NCBI RefSeq assembly: GCF_001949145.1
Contig: NW_019091362.1
Coordinates: 9,787,664 to 9,851,663 of the forward strand
DNA: 64,000 nt
Source of the DNA: Acanthaster planci
Lineage: Eukaryota; Echinodermata; Asteroidea; Valvatida; Acanthasteridae
Direction: 5' to 3'
The notes below the pieces were generated by a model. It worked only from the letters and a program-made list of their open reading frames with translations. It did no database searches and was not told the DNA's origin. This document shows, one piece after another, positions 41,032 to 50,909 of the stretch (position 1 is its first letter; each line of letters opens with the position of its first letter). Made by a program: the position numbers and the translations under genes.

Positions 41032-43217
41032 ATTTTGTCCGCCATTCTTCAAAGGTGACGTATCGGTGTGATGATATAGCATCAGCATATCAGTGATGTC
41101 CTACGGAGTGATAAATCAAGACCCAGTGATAACAAGTTAACATTACACTATCTATCATGAAATGTTAAACAGTTTTGGGTCAAAGAAATATGATGCAAAC
41201 GTCTTACTCGGGGCAATGTCTTAAAATATCGGGTAAAATCCATGTTTTGTATTTTATACGTAACCGCAAAAGATGCCCGTCTGAAAACGAATTGTAAGAG
41301 CAGAAAAGCTCTAACAGGAACAATAATTATTACGACTAGCATAAAAAGAACTGAAACGTCGATTGAAAGTTTAGTTGCAGACTTGACTTGAACAGTCCAT
41401 TCTCGATTATCTAAGAGTGTCAACAGGAGAAATACGAGTATTAACGATTGTACTTACATTCGAAACGCTACAAGAATGGCAATGGTAGAGAAAATGACAA
41501 CCGTGTCCAAAGACTGCGAAGGAAATGCAGTACGCTGTTAAAAAGAAAAGAGAACGCATATAACCAATTAGCAGATTCTTAAACCATGAACAATGTCGAA
41601 TCTCTCTCCAGTTTAGTATTCTCCAACTACAAAAGAACAAAATTTTATTCTTTTTTTTTTTACACTCCCTCTCCAAAAGAGCGAGTCCCTTCGAAAAACC
41701 ACTCTGAAGTGTATGTGAAAACCATTCTAAAACGAGTGAAAATACTCCCAAAAAGTGAAATTTCCGCTCTTCAGAGCCACATAAAGAACGAGAGTTGTCC
41801 GATTTACAGCTGCTCTTTTTAATTGATTTTCACTGCATTTGGCTCAAGTTGTTGCGAAGCGACCAGCCAGCATTGTTAAGAATGTCTGCAGTTGAAAACG
41901 CAAAGGGATAGCTTGGGCGGGCTTGAACGAACATGGGGCACACTACATGTTCTGTGAAAGAGACATCTGAAACCATGCGCTACACTTTCCTATCCTCTTA
42001 AATTAATAAAAATTGAGCATGTAAATTTCTTAAACTAATTTCTGGTTCTGCCACAAAGGTAAGCGGATAAGGTACGATAAGACAGAAAATAAGTTGCTGC
42101 TAAGGAGTCTATTTCTGCTTCTGTTTTGTGTGTGTGTGCTAGTGTTAAATTCTAATATTTGAATATACTTTTTCAGAGTTCTTGCAACAGGTCTGTACGC
42201 TGCATAACGATAAAGCTAGAAAGGCCCACATCCACCTGGTCAATGCTCTCATCAGGTCTGCTCTAGACCTTCATCAGACGTGGTGACAATTCGTCAGAAA
42301 ATCATGTTGCGTGTGTGAACTTCAGTCGAAATCCTTCGGTGCGGCTCTAGTAAAAGATTAAAGTCAGATATAGTTACCTAATCAGCCGAGTTGCGAATTA
42401 ATTTGTGAATCGGATGGTCGATCTTGAGGACGAGGTAATCAACGACCCCGCGCAGAGGCAGAAATACGTGTATGGATCGGAGCGATATTGCTCGTGGAGA
42501 GCAAAACCTAATTAATTACCGACTCGTCACCAAGTCATCCGATCGATACACAGTTTGTAATTCGGTGAAACCAGCCGAATTAATAATAGGCTTTTACAAA
42601 TTCGAAGACAATTAAAGTACAATAACTTGGCTCGATAATGAAATAACTATTACGTAAATCATAGTTTAGAAATGGTGTACCTTTAATAATTTAAATAGCT
42701 CCAAGTTCCATTTCTCTGTTGATGTTGTTCCACAAAATCCCATGCAGTGGTGGTATGAGGGGAATCTCTCCAAGTCGGTGTATACTAAATGGCCATGCCG
42801 TTGGCCCAAATTAACTTAAAGCTCAATGCAGAAAAAGAATCGAGAAAATCTCATTTCCCCTGAACCTTTGTTAAGTCTCAAACAAAATGCACTGCTGTCT
42901 CCTTTTACTAATGTTTCCTGAAATTTCATTTCCTAAATAACTTTCGCTTTAAAACTTAGTCAGCCAGCCTTGTTTGGTACCGGTATCATGCTGTACAGCA
43001 CCAACACCACATAGGCGTGACCTCTTCACGCTTCACGCATCTCTAGCTCTATACATTCCTACATAATCCTTTCTTTTCAAAACCGTGAATACCTAAGTAA
43101 TCGCCTAAACGCGGCCCGAGCAGTGTAAAATCCAACTGTGGAAGTTGATTACAAATCGCGCCAAGGTGAGTATATTGATTGCGAGTGGAGTTTCAAGGAG
43201 AATTATCCTCAGTATAC

Positions 43218-43480
43218 CAAGGGGAATCAGATTGGCGTAGTGGTTCTTTCCTCGCCTTCCACGTCTACGGACCGGGTTCGAACCCAAGCCCAGTCCACAA
43301 TGTCATGTTGATTGGGTTTTCAATCCCTACCTGATTCCGTGGGTTTTACTCAGAAAAATTCTCTGAGGTTTTCCTCCCACCTCTAAAAGTAATTGTTTCT
43401 CATTGTCTCCTCTCCACAGGTCTCCAAGCTACAGTGCCTAGGGCGCTTTTGAGGAATCCTTGGTGTCATTACCAGAAATT
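43218..43480 (+). mobile_element. tRNA-derived SINE, copy 3
   Basis: A box TGGCGTAGTGG and B box GGGTTCGAACCC are intact RNA polymerase III promoter elements. The body shares TGATTCCGTGGGTTTTAC, GAGGTTTTCCTCCCAC and TTGTCTCC with the other copies. Confidence 0.75.
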
Positions 43481-45095
43481 AATAATATCAACCTGCTTTT
43501 GTTACTGTAATACTCCGCGACGCATGATGTTTACTGAGATTCGGGCACACGCCTGCATTTAACCCGTACCTGCGTTTGATGATTATATTGGGACCAGACA
43601 AGAAGGACGGATATAGGAGTTTCAGAAAGAGGGGGGAAGGGGGCGCAAACCCGGACGATCAAATGCGAGTTGGTAAGGGGATGGCCTTAGTCACATGTAC
43701 ATGTATATGCAATATGGTCGTGCAGGCGGTGGGGGCGAAGGCGCCCGGTGCGCCCGCTCTGAATCAGCCACTGGACAATTCATGTTTCTCAAGCCTTTTG
43801 ACTTCTCGTATTAAGGGGCCAACGATCGACTTGTTACTCGCATTGTGGAGCACTAATACCGCTACTGATGTTAGGCTCCGGTCGCCAAGCTACCCTTCCG
43901 CACAATAGATACCAGCTTGACACCCAAACTGCAGCCGGTAATTGTTGGTACTTCTCACCATGGCAACATCCTTGCACTCCCCACCGTAAATGGCAATAAA
44001 TAGCAACGCGGGTCTTTGTGACTGATAACCAGTTGGAGCTGATTCGTTCCACTACAGTGCCTTCCACAACGTGTTGCGCAATAAAGAAATATTTTGTTCC
44101 TGTTAGATAGTCTTACAGTTTCATTTTCATGGAAGTAGTCTTAAGAAATAATCGTTTTACTGTTTTAATTATGTGAGCTCGGGGTATTGGACTACTAAAT
44201 AATGTAGCCTTTTGTATTGTAGTTCCATTTTGTTGGAAAGGGCCCCTTCTTTCGCTTTGCTGATTCCGTCCTTTGAAAGAAAAATCGCCCAAACTAACTT
44301 CCCCATCAACGTCCACGCCTCTTAACCTTTCGCATACAAGCATAATTTTGAAGTACTTCATCCCGTGTGAATAAGCCTAATTCAACCGAAAAGATCAAGC
44401 AAGCAAAAGAAAAGCAAACTCAAGAAAAACAAAGACAAAAACAAAATACAAAAACTGAACAGAAAGCAAAAAGTGAAACCCGGTTCCGTTTATTTCCTCC
44501 TCAAAATAAGGAGAGCTTAAAGTATAGAGCAAATATAACACTGACAAACATAATTGGGGATATTCAGCACACAGTAGGCCTACTTTTAAAAATGTTATTT
44601 TTATAGTATTCTTACACAAACCGCGGCTCTGCATATCCTACACATTAATGCTCATTTTGAATGTGTTTTTTTTTTCAGCGGAAGATGCGGTGGTTGTTTG
44701 GGTTACCACAGTACGAATGAAAAACACCGCAGGGGACATTCAACGGCGCAATCCTTGGCAAAGTACATTATATTCACCCTACACGGGGGTACGCCCATTC
44801 AATTGAACGCATCTCACGACGAGCAGCTGGCGAACGCACGTACGGGTGTGACCCGACGTCTCTCTTGATAGGCCCAAAATCTATTATTCTTGTGCAATGC
44901 GCGCGGTCTCCTGCATAATTTATGCTTACGTGCATGGTTACGCGTCTTGACAACAGCGCATTTATATTCATACCGAGACGCAGTTTAATATCAATCCGTA
45001 CCAGCGCGATGCATTTGCGCATTTAACCCATCGACGCTGCGAAGAACTTTTGGACCTAAGGAATTTTAGGCCTGTTTTTTTTGGACCTGACTTAC

Positions 45096-45147
45096 CACGA
45101 CCCTGAGAAGTCTGTAGAAGTAAGAGACCCGCCAGAATGGCTGTCAT
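45096..45147 (-). CDS. Possible signal-peptide exon of an unidentified secreted protein
   Basis: The ATG at 45147-45145 reads MTAILAGLLLLQTSQGR and ends in phase 1 at a GTAAGT donor, the form of a signal-peptide first exon. No downstream exon in matching phase (2 nt entry) was convincing between 36000 and 45000. It could be chance; a conserved downstream partner would be needed. Confidence 0.3.
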
Positions 45148-46341
45148 GAAGAGATGCTGCTGTTTTAATGACACCCGCAGTGGTACATTAGCCTCTGCAA
45201 TCTGCAGCTTGGTAAGTCACTGAGGGCTAGATTTCTAGCTTTCTTAATTATATGCCATAGTCGCGGCCGTCTGATTCGAAATCGTCTGTTTCGACAAGTC
45301 TCTATACTAGAATCTTTAGTTGAAGAAGAAAACCGAGCCATCGAAAAAACATTAAAAGTATTTGAGATTGTTTCAATTAAGTACCGATTAATATTGGGAG
45401 ATCACCATAACCAAGAGTATCGAATTGCTTCTGTAACATTTTAAATATGAAGAGAAGAAGGAAACAGGAAATCACACATATTCAACCTTCTGCAAAGTCA
45501 GAGACGAAAAAAAGCATAAATTCAACGTGCAATCCCACTAGAAACTCGCACCCGATTGGGTGTGTTCGAAATAGTGCTGCAAAAACCATCGGTCACACCA
45601 ATTACCTCGTTATTCTCGTCATCATGTACTGGTGGTGTGATACAAAGAAGCCCGTCGGCAATTGAGCATTATTCTGAAGGTCACCTCTCCTTGTGATGTT
45701 TTGGTAACGCAACCTTAATATCACCATTATGGACCCTTTCGGTCCCGGTGGAAATAGGGTTTTCAAATATTGATTCGTGCGTTCTGCTCACAATGACGGT
45801 ATTTGGCCGGGTCACTCCATGTTTTATTGGTCTCCTGCGGTGTTTTCTTTTGTTGCCGATGTCTGTGTTGTTGCCACGTTTTCATGTAGAGTATTTTGCG
45901 CTGCTTTCGAAAACCCAAAACAACTCAGCCACCCCCAAAACACATTTATATAGATTATCAAACATTTTCACAAGCTTGTCGAACCACAGGTACTTAGTCG
46001 AAATGAGGAGGGATTCAAATTGCAAGACAACTCTGAAGTTGTCACTGCCTCTTGGCGGCCGTTTCTACAGAAAAGCACAGTGGCCTTTCACCGTGCTGGC
46101 CACATACAGTATTTTATGCAGTTTATTTTTTGGCCGTTTAAAAGGTGTTCAGATCCATTATTTAAGGGGTAAATCAACACAAAACCTGAGGGTAAAAACA
46201 AAACAAAAGCTTGCTCTACAATTGCTTAAAACGTTAAGTGCGCATTTGAAAGTCGCGCAAAAATCCTCAAAATCCTACCTCTATATCAACGTAAGTAATG
46301 GTGAAATAATACATGTACATGTATTCTTGTTTTTCTCTCAG

Positions 46342-46405
46342 CTTTATGCGATAATCTTTGCTGGGTTAGCCGGAGCGAGTTTTGCCTTCTCGTCGCTTTT
46401 CTTGG
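46342..46405 (+). CDS. LAPTM-like gene: exon with first visible hydrophobic segment
   Basis: 64 nt after a strong TTTCTCTCAG acceptor, phase 0 in, phase 1 out (GTGAGC). It encodes LYAIIFAGLAGASFAFSSLFL, and the leftover G joins AT of the next exon to give D. Confidence 0.65.
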
Positions 46406-49400
46406 GTGAGCTATGTCACACTCAAAAACAGTTAAGGATACTGAGGTGGATCTGGAACAAAAAAAAGGGGTGACAGGGGATTGTTCGGGGTCACAATTGG
46501 TATACATCCTCCTGCGGCCTGTCTGAGGGCGGCAGCTGTGTTCTACTTAGGAGGCGGGGTAAATTTTTTTAAAAGCAAAGGAAATGAAAGTAGACCCACG
46601 CTTTCGACTTTTCTCATTATTTTTCAAAGAAAAACAATTTTGGCCCTTCTAAAGGTGCATGCACGTTCCCCTCTGCCCCCGCCCACCCCGACCTCTGGAT
46701 CTACCCTTGTAGAACAGCTTTTAAACAAGTTTATCGCTGTAATAGCATGAAAACAGTCATGAGATTGAATTCTGATTTCGAAAACAAACTTCTGACAAAG
46801 AACTACGTTTCCTCTAACAACATTATTATTGTGTACCAGAGCTCTATAAGATAAATGAAGGAAAACACTTTTGCTTTAAATTCTCTTGCGTGCGGTAGAT
46901 TTTTGTTTGTTTTTTTTAAATTGTTCATTTTGTTTTCCCTGTTTCCATAGTGTTTTCATTCACGAAGTCAGATCACCAAGTAATCTCAAATTCCAAAGTT
47001 TTGACCACGCCCAACTCAAATGTACACAACATTACGTACAGGGTACTTCAACGCCGTATCCACCGATCATACTAGCTGCATATACTTCCTTTTAGAAGAG
47101 AGGAGGACTCCCTTATGGATGACCAATCAGAACCCACCCCTATCCCCATTTGAAAGCTGGATGGGTCATTCGTGCGCACTTCAACAGCATAGATTTTGGC
47201 CTGAGGCCTTCTTATGGTTTAGAGGAAGCTGCAGGTGTGCGACATGCGTTGTCCAAATACAGATTTTCTTTTCTCACAATAGATGGCATTGTCCTCGTCA
47301 TGTACTATGTGGATTTCGCAATCTATGGACTGGTTATCGTTTGCGCCATCATCGCCATCGTTGGCGTTTCCAAGGTAAGTACAAATCGATACTGCAATTT
47401 CTACATTTGATTATGACTATTATGAATCAAGAAATGAAAGATTGCTCAGTCAAGTACGCGGCCACAGTTCATCGCAAGTAATTAGCTTTCCAATGCTTTT
47501 CACGTTCTCGTATTTCTGACACAATGGGAATACCTCAGAAATCAAGTACAAAAAATCGTTTTCGGACGCATGTTCAACTCAAAGATTTTCATATGCACCA
47601 TTTAAGACGTGTACATCATAATCACTGCCAAAACCTGACAAGGAATTGTTTTAATATTTTATGTAAGATGGTGTAATGTTAGTTTCTTACACTGGGTCGT
47701 GGTTTATCGTTCAACAGGACATCGCTGGTATGCTGCTACCGTACATCATCGCACTGACTCTGATGATGGTGCTGGAGCTGGTGTCTTACATCGTTTGGAT
47801 AGCCATACTCGTAAGTGTGCCCTTCGCACTTTTACCGGTGCATCTCCGCTGCACGCATCAATATCCAGTGCACCGTACCGACACTCAAGAGTACATTGTA
47901 CATGTACATGTACAGTACATGTACATCATATCGCATACAGATTGAACGAAATGTACTTTCTCTTCGTAAACCAAGTTGTCGCTGGCACAGTAATACGAGC
48001 GCCGTTGGTGAAATGAACTCCTTTTATAACAGTAACTACAGCGATACGGATTTACGCATTTTCAGCTAAAAAGCAAAAGTTGGCACTCTGCAACCATTAA
48101 ACTGACGGTTGTTAGACGCAACTTCGCCTATACAACGAAATTGACAAGGTCTTGCGTAGATTACAGATCATTACACACGACCTGTTCTTATTCTACCTTT
48201 GTACCATTACACAACTCTCTTTCGTTTCTTGTTGGGAATGGCTGTCCTGTGAGGTTCGAGTAAGGTGAAAAATGTCTCATGTACATGTACTTGTAGTAAT
48301 ACACACTGTATTACTACAAGTGCATGTACATGAGACACGTATTATTTTACGGATCGCCGAATAACATCGTCAAGAAGAGTGTAATTCAATCACCATGCCC
48401 GTACACCTTGTTGCGAGATTTTGCCACGAATGCGCATAACCTTTCAGTAAAATTTACTGAAATTTAAAAAATAATGACATTTCTTGTTCTGGTTGCAGGG
48501 GTTTGCAGCAATTCTTCTCATCATACCTTTCGTGATCTGGATTCTTCTTCTTGCACTCAATGTAAGTGGTTCCACGCCTTTAAAACCCCTAGGCCTATAT
48601 AAACAATATGGTGGTAATTTCCAACCCTTTTTTCGTATTTTATGAATAAATTTCAGTTTTTTGTCGAATTAAGCTGGTAACTTAGACCAGTATTCTCAAG
48701 GAGCCCCATAGCCTTGTGCAGAAAACGGATCTCTTCGTGTACAGACTTGGGTCGACCCTAGTACCCATAGGAATATAAACAATCTGACCTCTCCTACCAG
48801 AAATAGCTATAAGTACATGTACATGTACATGTACATGTAGTCACTTGGATGTGAAGCACAGTTTACGCTGCATGGTCGGTAGGCGGGGCCTCTGTGGGCA
48901 CAGCATGCAGGCTTGGGGTTAGGGTTAGGTCAACAGCTGTTTGGATTGGGACTGGTGTCATTGTGTTTTCACATCAGCATGACGACGTATGGAGCCTAGA
49001 GGGGTGCTGATGGTTGTATTGACTAACATAAAACAGTCGTACAGGTTCATCGGCGCATTAAGCTAACACAAAAGACCTTTTCATAAATATGCACGCATGC
49101 GCACAAATTGCCTTGGCGGTAAGAAGTGCGAGCGTGCCATTGAAAAGGTACAGGGGCACATGCGCGCATAATTATGATTTTTATTAGTGAAAAGGTCTAA
49201 TGATGTAGTGTTTTTTACAACCACGTCGTTACACGGTGAAATTTCAGGGGAGTGGTCGCAAGAAGGGGCACTGATATGGAATAGAGAAGGAAACTACTTT
49301 GTTGTAGCATTTTGAAACATAATAATTTCATTAATGGGCATATAATCATTATGGCACAACGAGCGGATTTCAAAAGTACAGTGTACTTTCCATGTGGTAG

Positions 49401-50909
49401 AAACACTTTCGCCTTTGAAGCTGCACAGAGAGTTATAGATCATTGATCCACTGTTTGGCGTATCTCCTGGAGGCAAATTCATTCAGCGTCAAGTTTAGTC
49501 AACTTTTGTTACTTTATACGCGTCTGAGGAAAAAATCTTCAACTTAGAGGCATGCTTAGGAAAGAAACTATTACTGGCATAAATGAAGAAAGTTTTCCGT
49601 CGTCAAATTACCAGAAACAAACAGAAGGACCTCAAAGAAGAATCTTCCTCGTGTCACTAAAATATGAATTGGCGCGTTCCTTGAAGCAAATATTCGTGCA
49701 TGACGAAGCAAATTCCATAATACACACTCAGTGTTCTTTTAGTTCTCAATAAGCATTCTCTCACACTGTTGTACCCACTGCCCATTCCTAGGGCGCCGAG
49801 GGGATGACGTGGCAGGTCCGTGATCTGTCATTGGTCAATACTCTCCATTGAGCATGGAGTGAGAACTCTATCATCATCTTTATATAGTGACTTTAGGGCC
49901 GCCTGACCAAATGTTGTCCATAGGTCTAGGTCTTTCCCCTTTAGAAATACACGCGAGGACGCGCTGAGTGTCGGACACGGCTTCAACTACCCCGCGTTTG
50001 AGCCCTTTTCATTCAAAGCACGTACTGACATCAGCCCCTACGTACTGGATAGAAAGAGCACATGACTTTCTCTTTTCTGACTTCACTGCAGACTGTAATA
50101 CCTGCATTATACCTTTTGCCTGTACAGATTGTGTGCCTGTTGTGTGCGATCTCCCAGTTTCAAGAACTTAAGGCTGGTCGGGGTCGAATTGAAGACGTCC
50201 AGGCCACACACACGGTAATTAGCTGAATGAATGAAAGGGGAACATTTTTATATTAATTAGTTTCCGTAGAACTTACTGAACAACTTCAGGATCAGAAAAA
50301 AGTTGGTGCCCATGGAGTTTCGTGAAACAATTCTCGAATATCGGGCACATCTTCACAGCAGAATTGAATTTCATTGTTACCCTTCCCAACAAACTGGGTA
50401 GTTCACAATCTGGGGGTAGGCAATATTTGCCAGCCGATTTTCAGAAATATATAGTTATATTAATGTAAGCATATCTTATGGCAAGTAGCAACTTACTTCG
50501 ACAATATGGTGGTAAGAAAACACGTAGACCACACAGTGCACCACGAATAATAACAACAAACAAACAACCTGAAAATATTTTGAAACGAGAATTTAAGTTA
50601 ACAATTTTACGTTTCCTATTATAAATATGAAAAGAGAATTTGAAACCCCTTTTGGTTCTACACCCTATATAGACAACCATTGTCATGACCGGCGGGCCAG
50701 TGGTGACCAACCAACCCCCGCCAGGAACTTTCGTTGTAACCACCACGAATCCGCAGGTACAGGCTGCACCGCCCGCCTACGGTCAGCCCATGGGCCAGCC
50801 TGTGGGACAGCCCATGATACAGCCAGGATATACACAGCCTACAATACAGCCGGGATACACACAGCCCATCACCTTAAACCAGCCTGACGATGTGGGCAAA
50901 ACGTACTAA
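46342..50909 (+). CDS. Four-helix membrane protein with PPxY tail (LAPTM/DUF4728-like), 5' exon missing
   Basis: Six coding exons join in phase to about 210 residues: a hydrophobic segment (LYAIIFAGLAGASFAF), a second segment (IVLVMYYVDFAIYGLVIVCA), a third (LLPYIIALTLMMVLELVSYI), a fourth running into CLLCAISQFQELKAGRG, then a 78-residue tail rich in P, Q, G and T with PPAY and repeated IQPGYTQP. Helix layout, a QELKxGRG-like end and a PPxY tail resemble LAPTM and invertebrate DUF4728 membrane proteins; PPxY motifs bind Nedd4-type ubiquitin ligases and direct sorting to lysosomes in LAPTM proteins (known). Family assignment is inference from layout. The initiator exon, needing a phase 0 donor, was not found upstream. 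Confidence 0.65.
46406..47282. other. Intron of the LAPTM-like gene
   Basis: No repeat or other feature recognised between the first two visible exons. Confidence 0.5.
47283..47374 (+). CDS. LAPTM-like gene: second hydrophobic segment
   Basis: 92 nt, phase 1 to 0, acceptor ACAATAG, donor GTAAGT. It encodes GIVLVMYYVDFAIYGLVIVC followed by AIIAIVGVSK. Confidence 0.75.
47718..47810 (+). CDS. LAPTM-like gene: third hydrophobic segment
   Basis: 93 nt, phase 0 to 0, acceptor TCAACAG, donor GTAAGT. It encodes DIAGMLLPYIIALTLMM and then VLELVSYIVWIAIL. Confidence 0.75.
48273..48337. repeat. 31-bp palindromic hairpin in an intron of the LAPTM-like gene
   Basis: Arms 48273-48303 and 48307-48337 match at 30 of 31 positions around CAC. 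The arms contain ATGTACATGTAC. Confidence 0.95.
48499..48561 (+). CDS. LAPTM-like gene: fourth helix, first half
   Basis: 63 nt, phase 0 to 0, acceptor GGTTGCAG, donor GTAAGT. It encodes GFAAILLIIPFVIWILLLAL plus N. Confidence 0.75.
48562..50127. other. Largest intron of the LAPTM-like gene
   Basis: Contains the ACATGT repeat and a short GGGTTAGGGTTAGG motif near 48916. Nothing else supported. Confidence 0.5.
48812..48840. repeat. ACATGT tandem repeat
   Basis: Uninterrupted GTACAT repeats. Shorter runs of the same motif occur near 47899-47932, 46310, 58897-58975 and 62540. Confidence 0.9.
50128..50214 (+). CDS. LAPTM-like gene: end of fourth helix and juxtamembrane segment
   Basis: 87 nt, phase 0 to 0, acceptor TGTACAG, donor GTAATT. 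It encodes IVCLLCAISQFQELKAGRGR then IEDVQATHT, where the chain leaves the membrane. Confidence 0.75.
50673..50909 (+). CDS. LAPTM-like gene: terminal exon, P/Q-rich tail with PPAY
   Basis: Acceptor CTATATAG at 50672; an in-frame TTIVMTGGPVV start continues to TAA at 50907-50909. The tail holds PPPG, PPAYG and repeats of the QPxGQPxIQPGYTQP kind. The long minus-strand reading frame over the same bases is a compositional shadow. The acceptor tract is weak, so an upstream boundary shift is possible. AATAAA signals on this strand lie near 51951 and 51985. Confidence 0.75.
   Translation, partial: TTIVMTGGPVVTNQPPPGTFVVTTTNPQVQAAPPAYGQPMGQPVGQPMIQPGYTQPTIQPGYTQPITLNQPDDVGKTY

Larger units (their letters stand above)
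35113..46341. other. Region between the HYR/EGF/SEA gene and the LAPTM-like gene
   Basis: Probably holds the upstream region of the large gene, the unseen 5' exon of the LAPTM-like gene and perhaps a minus-strand secreted gene. Supported contents are the 48-bp duplication, a MITE-like element (39379), a 74-bp inverted element (40958), a SINE (43218) and the signal-peptide candidate (45096). Other stretches show nothing I can support. Confidence 0.5.

Noticed and set aside
40809-41096. 95-codon plus-strand frame
   Set aside because: It contains the 74-bp inverted-repeat element and has no domain or splice context.
41209-41535. Two minus-strand candidate exons with hydrophobic content
   Set aside because: Splice-like ends exist (TTTAACAG, GTAAGT, GTAAGA), but the phases do not join each other in an open frame, and the first is open in two frames.
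43218-43300. Possible tRNA gene
   Set aside because: A and B boxes are present, but the fold lacks a clear acceptor stem and the sequence continues as a SINE body shared with two other copies.
43834-44067. Cysteine-containing minus-strand frames
   Set aside because: Considered as a second exon of the 45096 candidate; no acceptor gives the required 2-nt entry with an open frame I trust.
45748-46473. 241-codon plus-strand reading frame
   Set aside because: Only 46342-46405 is supported as an exon of the LAPTM-like gene; the rest is intron with a strong acceptor in the middle of the frame.
48273-48337. microRNA precursor
   Set aside because: The 3-base loop and near-perfect 31-bp stem do not fit a typical precursor; kept as a palindrome.
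50441-50746. 101-codon minus-strand frame with a hydrophobic end
   Set aside because: It overlaps the terminal exon of the LAPTM-like gene in antisense; the plus-strand frame fits the splice phases.
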